Assembly: GCA_021847855.1 (NCBI GenBank)
Contig: JAJZOT010000123.1
Coordinates: 1 to 5,711 of the forward strand
Source of the DNA: Thermoplasmata archaeon
Lineage (GTDB): Archaea; Thermoplasmatota; Thermoplasmata; Thermoplasmatales; Thermoplasmataceae
Length of the DNA: 5,711 nt
Reading direction: 5' to 3'
Numbering within the stretch: position 1 is the first letter of the stretch; each line of letters opens with the position of its first letter. Shown here in pieces: positions 5,342 through 5,711 of the stretch. Made by a program: the position numbers and the translations under genes. The notes beneath the pieces were generated by a model that was not told the origin of the DNA, ran no database searches, and saw only the letters and a list, made by a program, of their open reading frames with translations.

Positions 5342-5354
5342 GTTACGCAACACA
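5342..5354 (-). repeat. Terminal inverted repeat, 5' end of the IS relic
   Basis: On the minus strand this reads TGTGTTGCGTAAC and faces the copy at 4765-4777. It lies 18 bp upstream of the transposase ATG at 5324. Confidence 0.55.
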
Positions 5355-5371
5355 GTTGGAAAATAATATTT

Positions 5372-5378
5372 CTTTATA
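5372..5378 (-). promoter_or_regulatory. Possible TATA box reading into the IS relic
   Basis: Minus-strand TATAAAG lies 48-54 bp before the transposase ATG at 5324, so a transcript starting about 25 bp downstream would have a 20-25-base leader. It sits outside the inverted repeat, so it would be a chance outside promoter. Weak evidence. Confidence 0.25.
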
Positions 5379-5419
5379 TGTACCCTTTTGGCGACGGTTT
5401 TTCACCAGTGTAACCTTCG

Positions 5420-5611
5420 TCAGGTGGCTTCATTACATTCTCTACCAAGATATTTTCTCAACGCACTAACATTCACTCCAATGGTATCTGCGACATCTAT
5501 ACAACTCACTTCGGGAAATTCAATAAGTAGCTTTCTAGCCTCTACTTCTTTGGTATCGTCATCCTTCTCTGGAACATTACTGAATGTAATCGCCGGTTGA
5601 TTTTTGTGCAT
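5420..5611 (-). CDS. Small helix-turn-helix ORF beside an IS21-like end, probably truncated
   Basis: Starting at ATG 5611 the 63-residue product has an acidic linker (EKDDDTKEVEARKLL) followed by a helix-turn-helix-like stretch, FPEVSCIDVADTIGVNVSAL then RKYLGREC (residues about 35-60). This is the kind of DNA-binding helix pair found at the N-terminus of transposases and small regulators. The same frame is open up to ATG 5638 through the 24-bp repeats, but that extension encodes only the repeat. Shifting frame near its end gives another coding-like tail (KPPDEGYTGEKPSPKGYI) to a TAA at about 5374, so the true gene may be longer and frameshifted. Its place just inside an IS21-like end suggests the first part of an istA-type gene, but IstA similarity itself is not clear. 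Confidence 0.4.
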   Translation of the reverse strand: MHKNQPAITFSNVPEKDDDTKEVEARKLLIEFPEVSCIDVADTIGVNVSALRKYLGRECNEAT

Positions 5612-5662
5612 TTTCGCCGGAATAAAATTGACCCCCATCGCCGGTTTAATTTTGACCCCTGT
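5591..5662. repeat. Three 24-bp tandem units, IS21-like terminal repeats
   Basis: CGCCGG occurs at 5591, 5615 and 5639, exactly 24 bp apart. Units two and three continue as AATAAAATTGACCCCCAT and TTTAATTTTGACCCCTGT. Unit one is diverged after CGCCGGTTGATTTTTG. Multiple copies of a GGGGTCAATTTTATTCCGGCG-like unit at the ends are a known habit of IS21-family elements, where they bind the transposase. Unit three would be outermost, with the element running to lower coordinates. Confidence 0.6.
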
Positions 5663-5676
5663 CCATGTCTGGACAG
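5659..5676. repeat. Hairpin at the outer edge of the repeat array
   Basis: CTGTCCA (5659-5665) pairs perfectly with TGGACAG (5670-5676) around a TGTC loop. It overlaps the last repeat by four bases and marks where IS-like sequence gives way to the unassigned tail of the window (5677-5711), in which I see no gene. Confidence 0.35.
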
Positions 5677-5711
5677 TGGTCTTAGTTGTACGGGCTGGAG
5701 GTGTGGAGAAT

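Larger units (their letters stand above)
4765..5354 (-). mobile_element. Internally deleted IS5-type element with terminal inverted repeats
   Basis: The edges are marked by TGTGTTGCACAAC (4765-4777) and, on the minus strand, TGTGTTGCGTAAC (5354-5342), identical at 11 of 13 positions and both facing inward. Between them, on the minus strand, is a transposase relic lacking its middle. At 590 bp it is about half the size expected for an intact copy, so it could move only with a transposase made elsewhere. I see no clear target-site duplication. It lies directly against the DUF72 fragment. Confidence 0.6.

Noticed and set aside
5166..5600. Several plus-strand ORFs of 60-70 codons.
   Set aside because: They are mirror frames of the transposase relic and of the HTH ORF on the minus strand.
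1..5711. CRISPR array or phage-like tandem repeats.
   Set aside because: The only regular repeats are the three 24-bp units at 5591-5662, which have no spacers and match an IS-end pattern.

Overview
The window looks like accessory DNA from an archaeon, most likely a Thermoplasmatales-type genome. The signs are heavy use of AGG/AGA and ATA codons, a TATA-like box about 26 bp before a start codon (as for leaderless mRNAs), GGTGA-type ribosome sites, and transposase types familiar from that group. The assignment rests on style, not on a marker gene. Three genes of ordinary size appear intact; most of the rest is broken genes and insertion-sequence (IS) debris.

Left part (1-2400): the 5' end of a transposase gene, with a hairpin over its ribosome site, is frameshifted and cut short by 533. 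An intact metallo-beta-lactamase-fold hydrolase (664-1596) follows behind its own TATA-like box. Converging on it from the other strand is a 372-base frame (2003 to 1632) with two internal stops, which reads like a dead NYN (PIN-like nuclease) gene. Next come a doubtful fragment, a 24-base piece resembling the 3' end of a threonine tRNA gene, and an 11-bp sequence that is an exact inverted copy of one at position 73. The stretch 73-2397 may therefore be the shell of a mobile element carrying the hydrolase.

Middle part (2479-4613): a broken membrane-protein end lies on the minus strand. A tightly spaced pair follows on the plus strand: a 50-residue Asn-rich protein and a 189-residue protein of unknown function, with the ribosome site of the second lying across the stop codon of the first. 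A frameshifted minus-strand relic lies behind them. Then comes a 295-residue protein whose C-terminal half matches the ApeA-like HEPN domain, with an RSRFIH (R-x4-H) RNase motif. HEPN proteins of this kind are known from anti-phage and toxin systems, so this gene and the unknown pair are the best candidates for a defence function.

Right part (4614-5711): the start of a DUF72 (YecE-like) gene is cut off at the edge of a 590-bp IS relic (4765-5354) with 13-bp imperfect terminal inverted repeats. Its transposase has lost the middle of the protein. Beyond it lie a small helix-turn-helix ORF and three 24-bp repeats with the CGCCGG...TTGACCCC pattern of an IS21-like end. The picture is an IS-rich island in which a few cargo genes survive.
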